Shown here one piece after another: positions 42,884-51,390 of a stretch of 64,000 nt of DNA. The stretch is from contig CAYYJR010000004.1 in the NCBI GenBank assembly GCA_964472305.1, positions 166,926-230,925 of the forward strand, in the 5' to 3' direction. Numbering within the stretch: the stretch's first letter is position 1; each line of letters begins with the position of its first letter. The DNA is from CAYYJR01 sp964472305 (GTDB taxonomy: Bacteria; Armatimonadota; Hebobacteria; CAIYQO01). The notes below the pieces were generated by a model. That model had not been told where the DNA came from and ran no database searches. It was given only the letters and a program-made list of their open reading frames with translations. The translations under genes were made by a program, and so were the position numbers.

Positions 42884-43405
42884 CGCGATTTCTCCTGCAA
42901 TCACGCGGCTTGTCACCGACGTGATAATTGTTTCAGTTTATTCCCCTATTAATGGTTTTCCACACGGCATATCCGCGGAATTCCTGTTATTGTTCTTCCG
43001 GTCGGCAACACAGAATCTGTATACCAGTGGTGAATCCCTGTGCGTGCTGACACGGATGGCAGTCCCGGTGGTTGATCAAGCCCATTGCTGCGCCAGGAAC
43101 GATATAGCACCCGGCAGGCCATAGCGAAACCTCGGCGGGATAGATATAATTTCGCGCTGGACATCCTGTCCTCCTCAAGCGACGACCATCGTCTATCTGA
43201 CCGAAGCGGACTGTGCAACGTATCACAACTGGTATTACACTCAACACCGCCAGACAGCAATGACTGCCTGGCGGTGGTACATATTCAATTACCGATCCAC
43301 CTGCATGTGAAGGATTCGAGCATAATCTGCGGGGAGCAATTCCTAGCGCCCCTTCACCAGGTAATCCTCGCCAACGACACCGCGGTATGCGTGCCGCTGA
43401 ACGAT
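42884..43405. other. 522-bp intergenic region, hairpin and palindrome
   Basis: No gene is supported between ccsB and the 25-heme cytochrome. It contains a second copy of the palindrome GGACATCCTGTCC (43159-43171) and a terminator-like hairpin (43245-43276). A minus-strand frame of 86 codons (43247-42987) ends in a CHPCQH peptide, but it has no homology I recognise and no convincing ribosome site. Confidence 0.5.
43245..43276 (-). terminator. Hairpin downstream of the 25-heme cytochrome
   Basis: CACCGCCAG (43245-43253) pairs perfectly with 43268-43276. After one mismatch, three more pairs close a 6-nt loop. It lies 130 bases beyond the stop of the cytochrome gene, without a T-tract. Confidence 0.45.
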
Positions 43406-45643
43406 CTATTGTGCATCATCACCGTGGCAAGTCACGCAAAACTCTTTCCGCGAATGACACTTGAAGCACACCGCTTTGTCAGCGAAACTCGCGACGCCTT
43501 TATGTTCGGTGGCGAAATTCTCCGCATGCGGCATTTTCAGCCCATGGCATGTCGTGCAAAAATCACCTTTTTTGCCGGTTGCATGACATAACTTGCACAA
43601 ATTCCCCTGTTTTGTGCCGGATTGCGGATGTGCCGTGGGCCATGTTTGATCGTGAAATGCCGGTTTGAGTGATTTATGGCACACCGCACAATCCGTCTGC
43701 TGGTGACAGGCATTGCACTTTGCGGGTGATGCCATCGCCTGTTTGCCATGTTGGGGAATCCACGGTGACGGATGCGGACGTTTGTTCTGATGACAGGTGT
43801 TGCAATCAGTCTGTTGATGACATTTCCGGCACACGGCACCATCGGTTCGGGATGCCGGACCATGCTTCGTCAACCATCCCTGTGCATGCGGCATCGTCAC
43901 GCCGTGGCAGGAAGTGCATGTGTCTTTCGTATGACACACCATGCACTCCTTGCTGTCGTGTTTTGCCTGTGTTCCGTGCATCGATGCCCATGTGGCAGGA
44001 TGCGGTGAATTCGCACGCTGTCGCGTATGGCAGGCACGACATCCCGCGGCATCGATCTTTAACTGCCCGTGACTGGGCTTCTCGGGTGCGCCCTGCCGGT
44101 GACATGTCTCGCAGTCGAGTTTCCGCTCGTTGACATGACGAGTGTGGTTGAATTGTGCGCCGAAAATCGGCAAGGAACCGGAGGGCGTCTTGGTATGGCA
44201 GGTGGCACAGGCTGTCGTGGTCGTCTGCTCCCGCAGCGCCGGCATCGGGACGCGGAACGTGTTCCCATTCGTCAGCAAGGCCTGATTGGCCTGTTCGACG
44301 GCCTTACGAATCAGTTGGCGCGCATAACGCGGGTTATGGATGCTGTTGGCCTTGAGTAGTAAGGTAATATTGGTCTCGGCGTTTTCGATTGAGGTAAACG
44401 CCGCGGAATTGGTTGCATCCCCCCGCAGCGCATCCGCGGCCAGTAATGTTTTCGCTTTCGCGATGGCCGTATAGGTTTCACGCACCGCCCCGTCAAATTC
44501 GCCATGCCACTGGGTTAACTTGGCGCCATACTTTTCGCCATGGCACATCATGCAGCCCGCTGCGCCGGCCTTCGAGAAAGACGTACCACCGGCAGACTGA
44601 TATGACCGATGACACGCTTCACAACTCACCCCGGCGGTAAACATCGGATCCGGGGTGCCGGTGATCCCGGCGCCACCACGTCCCGAATAGAGCTGCGCGA
44701 CCATGTTATGCTCGCTTTCGTGGCACTTGCGGCAGTCACCGGATTGCACGTGCCCGGAAGCATTCCGTGTGACGTTATCAAGATTATGCTGAATGGTGTC
44801 GTGGCACTGCTGGCATTCAATCTTCCGCTCGGTGACATGGTTTTCATGCATGAACGCCACGTCCGTATAGCGTTCCAGGCGCGACTTTTCCGAATGACAC
44901 ATCACGCATCGGGTTTTCGGTACATCGCCATTGCCATGCGTGACATTCGCGTGACATTCCTGACACTTGATCTCACGTTCCTGGACGAAGGCATGGTTAA
45001 ATTTTTTCGCCGGCAGCGGGAATTTATGACAGCGCGTGCATGACGAGAGCTCTGTCTTTTTGCCTTTTACGTCGTTCTTAAAGTGGCAGAGAAAACAGGA
45101 ACTCTCTGTCACAGCCATGTGTTGTCCCTGTACCATCTGCGAGTGACAGGAGGTGCAGCGCAGTCGCGTGACGCGCCGATGCTTGGTTAAGTGGGGCAAG
45201 TGGTCGAATTCAACGCCTTTGAACAACACCTTCCCCCGCAGTAGCCGCACCTGATGACATCCGGAGCGCAGGCAACTGGCATCTTCGACCTGCGTCACCG
45301 CCCGCGTGCCGTACTGGCGAGTGACGTATTTCGTGACTTGCACCAGCGCCTCAAACTTCTTTTGGAATTCATGCTGGAGACCAGGGGGATAGTGACAATC
45401 GACACAGCGAACATTTTTATGCGACGAGAGCTGCCAGGAATCATAGAATGGTTGCATATAGTGGCAGGTTGTGCAAAAGCGCGGCGTGGTGCTGTATTGC
45501 ATACCGACGACCCCGAGCAACACCAGCAAGAGGCTTGCGGTGACACCGATTTTCAGACACAGGATAAGAAAGCGCGACATGCGATCGCCTAATCGCCGTC
45601 GTACCGCCTGTGCCAGCTTATACAATATGCTGAAAGGAGACAT
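43406..45643 (-). CDS. 25-heme NapC/NirT-type membrane cytochrome c
   Basis: A 745-residue multiheme protein anchored by one N-terminal helix (FLILCLKIGVTASLLLVLLGVVG). The first about 70 residues after it resemble NapC/NirT (FCTTCHYMQPFYDSW, then CVDCHYPPG), a quinol-dehydrogenase module. I count 24 CxxCH sites plus one CLRSGCH (CX4CH), so up to 25 hemes. The C-terminal about 200 residues repeat a two-heme unit five times (CxxCHxxxxCxxCH...PH). A heme-free helical stretch separates hemes 12 and 13. Start chosen at ATG 45643. Last gene of the Rieske/cytochrome b operon, so it may take electrons from the b complex or directly from quinol and pass them across the periplasm. Confidence 0.9.
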   Translation of the reverse strand: MSPFSILYKLAQAVRRRLGDRMSRFLILCLKIGVTASLLLVLLGVVGMQYSTTPRFCTTCHYMQPFYDSWQLSSHKNVRCVDCHYPPGLQHEFQKKFEALVQVTKYVTRQYGTRAVTQVEDASCLRSGCHQVRLLRGKVLFKGVEFDHLPHLTKHRRVTRLRCTSCHSQMVQGQHMAVTESSCFLCHFKNDVKGKKTELSSCTRCHKFPLPAKKFNHAFVQEREIKCQECHANVTHGNGDVPKTRCVMCHSEKSRLERYTDVAFMHENHVTERKIECQQCHDTIQHNLDNVTRNASGHVQSGDCRKCHESEHNMVAQLYSGRGGAGITGTPDPMFTAGVSCEACHRSYQSAGGTSFSKAGAAGCMMCHGEKYGAKLTQWHGEFDGAVRETYTAIAKAKTLLAADALRGDATNSAAFTSIENAETNITLLLKANSIHNPRYARQLIRKAVEQANQALLTNGNTFRVPMPALREQTTTTACATCHTKTPSGSLPIFGAQFNHTRHVNERKLDCETCHRQGAPEKPSHGQLKIDAAGCRACHTRQRANSPHPATWASMHGTQAKHDSKECMVCHTKDTCTSCHGVTMPHAQGWLTKHGPASRTDGAVCRKCHQQTDCNTCHQNKRPHPSPWIPQHGKQAMASPAKCNACHQQTDCAVCHKSLKPAFHDQTWPTAHPQSGTKQGNLCKLCHATGKKGDFCTTCHGLKMPHAENFATEHKGVASFADKAVCFKCHSRKEFCVTCHGDDAQ

Positions 45644-45676
45644 CGGGTAGTACACCACTTTCCAAGACGACAACTC

Positions 45677-46930
45677 TTACTGCGCGGAATGCTGCTGCTC
45701 TGCTCTCTCGCTGCGGCGTCGTTTCACATACAACATGAACGCCATCATGCCGGCGAAGAGCCAGAGCGGAATCAACAGCAGCTTCCTCTCCAAATCTTCC
45801 GCATTGGCATGCACGCGTGCTTGTTGCACCTCATCAACGACGGCTTCGACGGAAACCAGACGTTTATCAACTGTTGAAGGATCTAACGTATGCTGGTCAC
45901 GGGTTGCTTCGACCAGACCCATTTTTGCTTCATCCAGTCGTCCGTACAGTTCCGTCACGAGCAGACCGTCCTTCTCCAGGTCCTTTACGAGCCCGATGGC
46001 TTTCTGGTAGTCGAATCGTGCCTGTCTGATGCTCCCATGGATTAACGAGCCAACGCCGGCTTCCGCGGATTTCGGCGCATGGCACTTGGTACACGACGTT
46101 TCTAAGAGTTTGTCCTGCGGATGTTGTATGGCATGGTGTTGATGACAGTTGTCGCATGCCATCTTCCCTTGTGCGAACGCCGCGGCGTGCGGACTCGCTT
46201 TGACCAGGTCAAGTACCTGGGCATGACAGCGACTGCAGATATTGGGCACATCTTTCGCACCAGGCGGCAGTGCGGTATGACTGCCGTGGCAGGTCGCGCA
46301 ACTTGGCGCGGATTGGCGGCCACCAGCAGCGAGCACCTGTGCATGCACGCTGCTCTGATATTGCTTGGACACATCCGAGGGTAACCCGTATCTGTCCATC
46401 AACGCTTTATTATCATGACATTTCGAGCAGGTTGCGGCTACATTCATGGGAAAGACGTGGCTATTCGGATCTTCAGGCGCCAGAATATCGTGTGAGCTGT
46501 GGCAATCCGTGCAGACGGCCACGTTACTGTCTCCACGCGCCCAGGCTTTCCCATGCACACTGGTGAGATAGTCCTCGAATTGGTGGGTTTCCAGGCCGTA
46601 TTGTTGCATCTTCGCACGGTCGGTGTGACAGGATGCGCAGAAACGCGGTATTTCTTGCCGGGAGGGTTTGCCGCGAAATCCTTTGCGCGGATCCATCGCA
46701 CTGCTTTGTGGGTCATGCGAATCTCCACCATGACAGGTGACGCAAGTCACGCCGGCGTTGGTGTGAACGCTTTTGCGAAACGCGACGGCCACCTTGGAAT
46801 GGCACTCTTCGCATGTCGATGTCTGCGGCGCCTTCTGCGCGACCGCTTCGCGTGACATACCACAGACCATTATCACAAGAGCGATTCCGACGATTGGCAG
46901 AAGTGCTCTCCCCCTTGTCATCACGACCAT
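45677..46930 (-). CDS. Nonaheme c-type cytochrome with C-terminal membrane anchor
   Basis: A 417-residue cytochrome with a signal peptide (ALLPIVGIALVIMVCG), nine CxxCH sites (CEECH, CVTCH, CASCH, CTDCH, CSKCH, CATCH, CSRCH, CDNCH, CTKCH), a charged helical spacer of about 80 residues and a C-terminal helix (LLLIPLWLFAGMMAFMLYV) followed by basic residues. That tail-anchored shape is like cytochrome f or c1, and its gene follows directly after petD (TAATG overlap), so it may replace cytochrome c1/f as the electron acceptor of the Rieske protein. That is an inference from gene order and topology. Confidence 0.88.
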   Translation of the reverse strand: MVVMTRGRALLPIVGIALVIMVCGMSREAVAQKAPQTSTCEECHSKVAVAFRKSVHTNAGVTCVTCHGGDSHDPQSSAMDPRKGFRGKPSRQEIPRFCASCHTDRAKMQQYGLETHQFEDYLTSVHGKAWARGDSNVAVCTDCHSSHDILAPEDPNSHVFPMNVAATCSKCHDNKALMDRYGLPSDVSKQYQSSVHAQVLAAGGRQSAPSCATCHGSHTALPPGAKDVPNICSRCHAQVLDLVKASPHAAAFAQGKMACDNCHQHHAIQHPQDKLLETSCTKCHAPKSAEAGVGSLIHGSIRQARFDYQKAIGLVKDLEKDGLLVTELYGRLDEAKMGLVEATRDQHTLDPSTVDKRLVSVEAVVDEVQQARVHANAEDLERKLLLIPLWLFAGMMAFMLYVKRRRSERAEQQHSAQ

Positions 46931-47511
46931 TACTGCGTACTTCCTTCGGAAGGATTTTGTTCGGGAGTCTCTGGCGCTGTCTCCGGGGTTTGTCTGCCGT
47001 CCTGGGCGCTCACGGCGTGGGGAATGCCTAACAAATCGACGTCATAGGTTCGCCCCATTACGTGGAAAGTCCGTTCCGAAGCCCAGCCGATGAAGCTGAA
47101 CAACAGCACGAGTATGACAGCGATCGTCCCGATTTTCCGATACGCGCGCATGCCGAATCGGGATTCGATAAGTTGATCGAGAAACGGCCAGAACACCATG
47201 CCCAATGCGAAGATGCCACAGACCATGATCCCAATGGTCTTCGGCATATATTTGATCACCTGGTACGCGGCCAGAAAATACCATTCCGGTTTAATGCCGT
47301 CAGGCGTCACCAACGGGTCAGCTTTCTCATGCAAATGAAACGGCATCACAACCGCCAGGGTGATAAGCACCGCGGTCAGGAGATACAGGATGATCAGTTG
47401 ATTCAACACATGCGAAGGCCAGAAGTGGTGACCTTCTTCTTCGCCATGTTTCGCGCGGGTTGTCATCGCTGTGCGCTGCGTGTCGAGTTGTTCATCCATC
47501 GCCACGGTCAT
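46930..47511 (-). CDS. petD: Cytochrome b C-terminal subunit (subunit IV-like)
   Basis: Second half of a split cytochrome b, three helices, 193 residues with a long hydrophilic Pro/Glu-rich tail. The quinol-site motif is PEWY within PDGIKPEWYFLAAYQVIKY. ATG 47511 lies only 2 nt after AGGAGG; GTG 47505 is better spaced, so the start is uncertain by two codons. The split of cytochrome b into b6-like and IV-like pieces is as in b6f-type complexes. Confidence 0.9.
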   Translation of the reverse strand: MTVAMDEQLDTQRTAMTTRAKHGEEEGHHFWPSHVLNQLIILYLLTAVLITLAVVMPFHLHEKADPLVTPDGIKPEWYFLAAYQVIKYMPKTIGIMVCGIFALGMVFWPFLDQLIESRFGMRAYRKIGTIAVILVLLFSFIGWASERTFHVMGRTYDVDLLGIPHAVSAQDGRQTPETAPETPEQNPSEGSTQ

Positions 47512-47700
47512 AGCCTCCTAGTGCAAATCTGCAAAATGCGATTCCGCTTTTCCGGGTTCCTGGTGGCCTCGACGATGGTGCATCGGGCGGAACAACACGA
47601 ACAGTCCCTCTCCACACTCTTACCGCGCCCGCAGGATGCATCCCATCGTGAATAATGCCGTGAGCAGCCCGGCAGTCCAGTCTTGCCTCGATCTTCCACA
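47512..47700 (-). other. 189-bp petB-petD gap with possible tiny membrane ORFs
   Basis: Unusually long for this compact operon. In the petB frame after its stop, 26 codons encode WTAGLLTALFTMGCILRAR, then TAA at 47622-47620, then 33 codons ending in HFADLH with a TAG at 47520-47518 that lies inside the petD ribosome site. This could be one small membrane protein broken by a stop or frameshift, two tiny proteins, or chance. Confidence 0.25.
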
Positions 47701-48438
47701 CTAGAGTGGTTTTGAAATTCCCAACCGCCTGACCAGCAAGAAATGGCCGATCAAGAGCGCGAACATAATCCAGGGAAGCACGATACAATGTATCGTGTAG
47801 AAGCGGCTGATAGTCAGCCCGCCGATGTGCTCTCCGCCACGCAATGCCACCAGGATGGTGTGACCGATCCACGGCACGGCTTCTGTCAAGCTGGTGCCGA
47901 CAGTGCTCGCCCAGAAGGCTAATTGATCCCAGGGAAGCAAATATCCGGTAAAGCCCAACGTCAAGGTAAAGAAGAACAACAGGGTGCCTGTCACCCAGGT
48001 GAGTTCCCGCGGTGGACGATACGCCTTGTTGAAGAAGACCTTGATCATATGCATCAAGACAAAGAAAATCATGAGATTGGCGCCCCAGGCGTGCATTTGC
48101 CGAATTAACCACCCGAGGAACATCGTGTGTTCTATCACCTTGATGCTCTCGAAGGCGGCTTCCGGCGCCGGTTTGTAATAGACCGAGAGCAAGACACCGG
48201 TGAGGATTTGATTAACGAACAACAATAAGGCTGTTCCCCCCATGCACCAGGTGTATTTGAGCGCGAACGAAGGCACCGTTTTATTCAGCGCTTCTTTCAA
48301 CGCTTCCTTGAAAGTGAGCCGATCATCCAGCGCGCTATACAAGAAAGCGGGACTGATGATGCGCAACCATCGCTCGAAATCCGGTTGATTCCTGAACCAT
48401 TCTTTGACGCGAGACCACATTGCTGCACGCTTGTCCAT
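47701..48438 (-). CDS. petB: Cytochrome b6-type subunit
   Basis: Diheme cytochrome b of a quinol-oxidising complex, four helices, 245 residues. Heme ligand pairs are H116/H130 and H217/H232; the 14-residue spacing of the second pair is the b6 type. GYLLPWDQLAFWAS marks the Qo side. C65 in KYTWCMGG aligns by eye with the Cys that holds the extra heme ci in cytochrome b6. The N-terminal about 45 residues are longer than usual. It starts 5 bp after the Rieske gene. Confidence 0.93.
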   Translation of the reverse strand: MDKRAAMWSRVKEWFRNQPDFERWLRIISPAFLYSALDDRLTFKEALKEALNKTVPSFALKYTWCMGGTALLLFVNQILTGVLLSVYYKPAPEAAFESIKVIEHTMFLGWLIRQMHAWGANLMIFFVLMHMIKVFFNKAYRPPRELTWVTGTLLFFFTLTLGFTGYLLPWDQLAFWASTVGTSLTEAVPWIGHTILVALRGGEHIGGLTISRFYTIHCIVLPWIMFALLIGHFLLVRRLGISKPL

Positions 48439-48443
48439 TCTGT

Positions 48444-48911
48444 TTAGGATTCAGCCAGCAGGATTTTCTCACCCTGCACTACCACTCGGATTTTTTTCAA
48501 CGACCGTGGAGGTGGGCCGGAAACGACATTCCCTTCGAGATCGAAGATACCGGCATGGCAGGGACAAAAGATGCGTTTCTTGTCCTTCTGCCACGTAACG
48601 ACACATCCGGCATGCGTACAAACCGCCGAGAAGGCGATAAATGCTTCGGGGGTATGAATGATGATCGCCGGAGTGCTGTTGAAGGAGACAACCCTGGCAT
48701 CACCGACGGGAATCTCACTCTGCACGGCGACCTGCACCGCTCCGCCTTTGCCGGTATCTGACGGTGGCGTCAAGTAGGCCAATATCGTTCCTGCCACCGA
48801 CAACACACTGATGCCGCTTAGCAGACCGATCATCCATTCCAGGAAGCCACGGCGGCTCAGCGATTTCTCGGCCTGCACGTTTTCGTTAGCTGCATGGTTG
48901 TCGATTGCCAC
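48444..48911 (-). CDS. petC: Rieske [2Fe-2S] protein
   Basis: Iron-sulfur subunit of the cytochrome b complex, 155 residues from GTG 48911, which has AAGGA at 7 nt (a TTG five codons earlier is less likely). A twin-arginine-like SRRGFLEW precedes the membrane helix (MIGLLSGISVLSVAGTILAYL). The cluster boxes are CTHAGC and CPCHAG, each with the disulfide cysteine. The spacing between boxes is short, as in small b6f-like Rieske proteins. First gene of the operon petC-petB-petD-nonaheme-25-heme. Confidence 0.93.
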   Translation of the reverse strand: MAIDNHAANENVQAEKSLSRRGFLEWMIGLLSGISVLSVAGTILAYLTPPSDTGKGGAVQVAVQSEIPVGDARVVSFNSTPAIIIHTPEAFIAFSAVCTHAGCVVTWQKDKKRIFCPCHAGIFDLEGNVVSGPPPRSLKKIRVVVQGEKILLAES

Positions 48912-49466
48912 GACGCATCCTTTCAATACGATGGATAAGATACTTTAACTCGGCTTCAAACTCGCACCTTCCCGGGTATTCGGCAATTGGAATGCCGCAT
49001 GCTCAAGTGAAAGGGTAGGCAAGCCATCACGTCTGATGGCACATGAAGGTGGAATCATGTGGGAATACTGCCATCGACTACTGCTATGATTGCATCCCTC
49101 AACTTGCTCCCGAACATATTGCCACAAAGTTGAACCGTATCCTGTATGCCTTCGTCTTCATGTTGCCGCCGGCCATGTGGGGTGTGACCCGCGGTGCGCA
49201 CGAGAGATTACTTACTCGTTTTATAAGAATATCAGATTGTTTAACGATTGGCAAGTCCCTGTAGCAGGCAACGCCACTATCCGGTTGCGCGTGGATATTG
49301 CAGAATTATGTTTGGCATGTCCCCTCTCCCGCTCACGCCTGTGCCGTGTGCGTGCTTCCCCGTGTGATCGGCCGGATGAAAAAAAATAGAGATTGTTCTG
49401 GGAGCAAGAGGAAATCTGCTACAAATCGGGAATACTGATAAAAAAGATAGAAAGGGTTGGTTCATC
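48912..49466. other. 555-bp divergent intergenic region
   Basis: Separates the Rieske operon from the hexaheme gene, with no gene supported. It holds a minus-strand promoter candidate (49226-49254) about 310 nt before petC. The 80 bases before the hexaheme gene are A-rich and contain its ribosome site, but I could not fix a plus-strand promoter. Confidence 0.5.
49226..49254 (-). promoter_or_regulatory. Candidate promoter for the Rieske/cytochrome operon
   Basis: On the minus strand TTGCCA (49254-49249), 17 bp, then TATTCT (49231-49226), with TATAAA just downstream. It matches sigma70 spacing and points to petC. Confidence 0.4.
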
Positions 49467-50279
49467 ATGAAACAATGGCTCTCTTTGACTGGCTGGTCGG
49501 TCGCGGTTTCCGCCATCCTGCTCGGACTCGGGGCAATCGCCAGTGTCGGCGAAGAACCTCCCAAAGCTCAATTCCCTGCGCCGTACCTTGCCAATGCCAC
49601 CTACCTCACCTCCACGAAGTGCAAAATGTGCCACTCACCGGTTTTTCAGGCTTGGAGCGCGACAAAACATGGCGCCCTCAACAAGGCTCTGCCCTGGGAG
49701 AAGGACGGCAAGCTTCCGGCGGCGGATGTCATCTATCGCCATACGACCGGCTATAATCCCGCCACGAACACCTGGGCGGAGAAGGGTATCGCCTGTGAAG
49801 CGTGTCACGGTCCCGGCAGCGAGCACATGAAGGCAACCAAAGCCACGCGCAAAGACACCATCCTGAATCCGAGCAAGCTGGATACGCCCGGCAAGCAGGT
49901 GTCGCTCTGCGGACGCTGTCACGGGCAGTACACCATCAACGGGCAGAAATACGCCGCGCAATATTTCCCCGGTCAGGATCTGCTCCTGGTCAACGACTTC
50001 AAGCTCGATCCGGTGCAACCGAACAAAGCCATGCAACAGATGAACGAAATGGTGATCAGCAAGCATTTCGCCAAAGGCATGACATGCCTGACCTGTCACC
50101 AGGCGCATTCGGCCACCCCGGCCAAACACAATCTGCGGAAGTCGGGTTCCGCGCTATGCCAGGACTGTCATAAAGAAAAGACCATGGCTGAGCACGCCCC
50201 CAAGGCAGCGGCGGACGCCACCTGTTCGACCTGCCATATGCCCAACGGCATGCATACCTTTACCAAGCTGGTTGACTGA
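49467..50279 (+). CDS. Periplasmic hexaheme cytochrome c
   Basis: A 270-residue secreted cytochrome with signal peptide (LTGWSVAVSAILLGLGAIASVG) and six CxxCH sites: CKMCH, CEACH, CGRCH, CLTCH, CQDCH and CSTCH. The CEACHGPGSEHMK piece and overall heme layout resemble cytochrome c554-like small multiheme proteins. It is monocistronic, ending in a strong terminator. As a soluble carrier it could connect the b-complex cytochromes with the outer-membrane conduit, but nothing in the sequence proves the partner. Confidence 0.88.
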   Translation: MKQWLSLTGWSVAVSAILLGLGAIASVGEEPPKAQFPAPYLANATYLTSTKCKMCHSPVFQAWSATKHGALNKALPWEKDGKLPAADVIYRHTTGYNPATNTWAEKGIACEACHGPGSEHMKATKATRKDTILNPSKLDTPGKQVSLCGRCHGQYTINGQKYAAQYFPGQDLLLVNDFKLDPVQPNKAMQQMNEMVISKHFAKGMTCLTCHQAHSATPAKHNLRKSGSALCQDCHKEKTMAEHAPKAAADATCSTCHMPNGMHTFTKLVD

Positions 50280-50304
50280 AATCGACGCGGCATGCAAATC
50301 TATG

Positions 50305-50347
50305 ATCGTCCCCATCGTGACGCGCGCACGGTGGGGACGATTTCTTT
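50305..50347 (+). terminator. Rho-independent terminator after hexaheme gene
   Basis: A 15-bp stem with one G-T pair (50305-50319 with 50327-50341), a 7-nt loop and a T-rich run TTTCTTTT. Confidence 0.9.
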
Positions 50348-50453
50348 TGTGAACAATATCATTAACGCCTGTTCACCTCCAGGCTCCCCGGTGTTCCCAT
50401 CCGGTGATTTTCCAGATTTCCGGCATTTTTTCGTATTTTTACTTCTTACTCAA

Positions 50454-50506
50454 TTGACGTTTTCTATCGTCTGCTGTATTGTATGGAGGAGTTTGCGAAA
50501 TATTTC
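50454..50506 (+). promoter_or_regulatory. Promoter and palindrome before the Rrf2 gene
   Basis: TTGACG (50454-50459), a 17-bp spacer and TATTGT (50477-50482) form a promoter. A perfect palindrome GAAATATTTC (50497-50506) lies about 15 bases downstream, well placed for autoregulation by the Rrf2 protein. Confidence 0.5.
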
Positions 50507-50562
50507 ACTAAGGACACGCAACCCAGGGCGGACTTGCGACTTAGCAGTGACGGAGTACGACC

Positions 50563-51015
50563 ATGAAGCTATCTACCCGCGCGACATACGGCTTGCGAGC
50601 GATGATGGCGCTAAGCCAGGAGTACGGTCAAGGATCGATTTTATTAAAAGACATTGCGGAGCGACAGCGATTGCCGGTTACCTACCTTGAGCAACTGATG
50701 GTCCCGTTGCGTAAATCGGGACTCGTGGCCGCTTCCCGCGGCGTAAATGGCGGCTATACCCTCACGCGCGATCCGGCGTCGATCGTGTTGGCGGAAATTA
50801 TTCTGGCGCTGGAAGGTCCGTTTGTGCTGGTCGACTGCGCCTCCATCGCCAGTTGTCGCGGACGCCACAGCACATGCGCGCTGCGCGATGTTCTCGACGG
50901 CGCAGGCACTCTGCTGACCAACTATTTCCAGGCTATCACGCTGGAAGACATCACCATCAAACAACTCGCATTGGACCGTGAACCGGACGCCAAAGCGGTC
51001 GATTACGCTATTTAA
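50563..51015 (+). CDS. Rrf2-family [2Fe-2S] transcription regulator
   Basis: A 150-residue winged-helix regulator. MKLSTRATYGLRAMMALS and KSGLVAASRGVNGGYTL are the family's N-terminal helix and wing. Three cysteines, C92, C98 and C105 (C-x5-C-x6-C), match the Fe-S ligand pattern of IscR/NsrR-type members. No isc or suf genes are adjacent; the neighbours suggest a redox or nitric-oxide regulator of respiratory genes, perhaps also of the ygbA-like gene. Confidence 0.88.
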   Translation: MKLSTRATYGLRAMMALSQEYGQGSILLKDIAERQRLPVTYLEQLMVPLRKSGLVAASRGVNGGYTLTRDPASIVLAEIILALEGPFVLVDCASIASCRGRHSTCALRDVLDGAGTLLTNYFQAITLEDITIKQLALDREPDAKAVDYAI

Positions 51016-51390
51016 CGTATCCGTGCCGCGCGTTCCCGCCGGAGTTCGGCTCAGGCGGGAGCGCGCGCGTTGCCCCATTTGCGCCATGCAGACGGCCTTG
51101 CACCGCACCGACATGCTATTCCACGCCAAGCCGTCGCGCCACGCATTCCTCTTTTTCACCGACCGAGCTTCCCTGGATCACCGTTCCACGGTACCGTACT
51201 GTGTAATGGCCGCGGCCTCCGGTGTGCTGACAAACGCCTGCCCACGGTGAGCGTACCATCTATGCGAGTTCACACGATGATTCATACGAATGTTTGATTT
51301 CTCGCTGAAGTACGCCCATCGTCGGATGTGATGCGGCGGGTATACCTCCGATAAGGCCGTGCAGTACCGCCGATCTCACCGGAGTGGAAA
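51016..51390. other. 375-bp gap, nothing recognised
   Basis: No open frame with recognisable homology, no clear hairpin and no promoter stands out between the Rrf2 gene and the DUF6766 gene. Confidence 0.5.

Noticed and set aside
42987..43247. 86-codon frame with CHPCQH near its end, considered as a small heme or metal protein
   Set aside because: CHPCQH is not a CxxCH site, there is no signal peptide or ribosome site, and no family was recognised.
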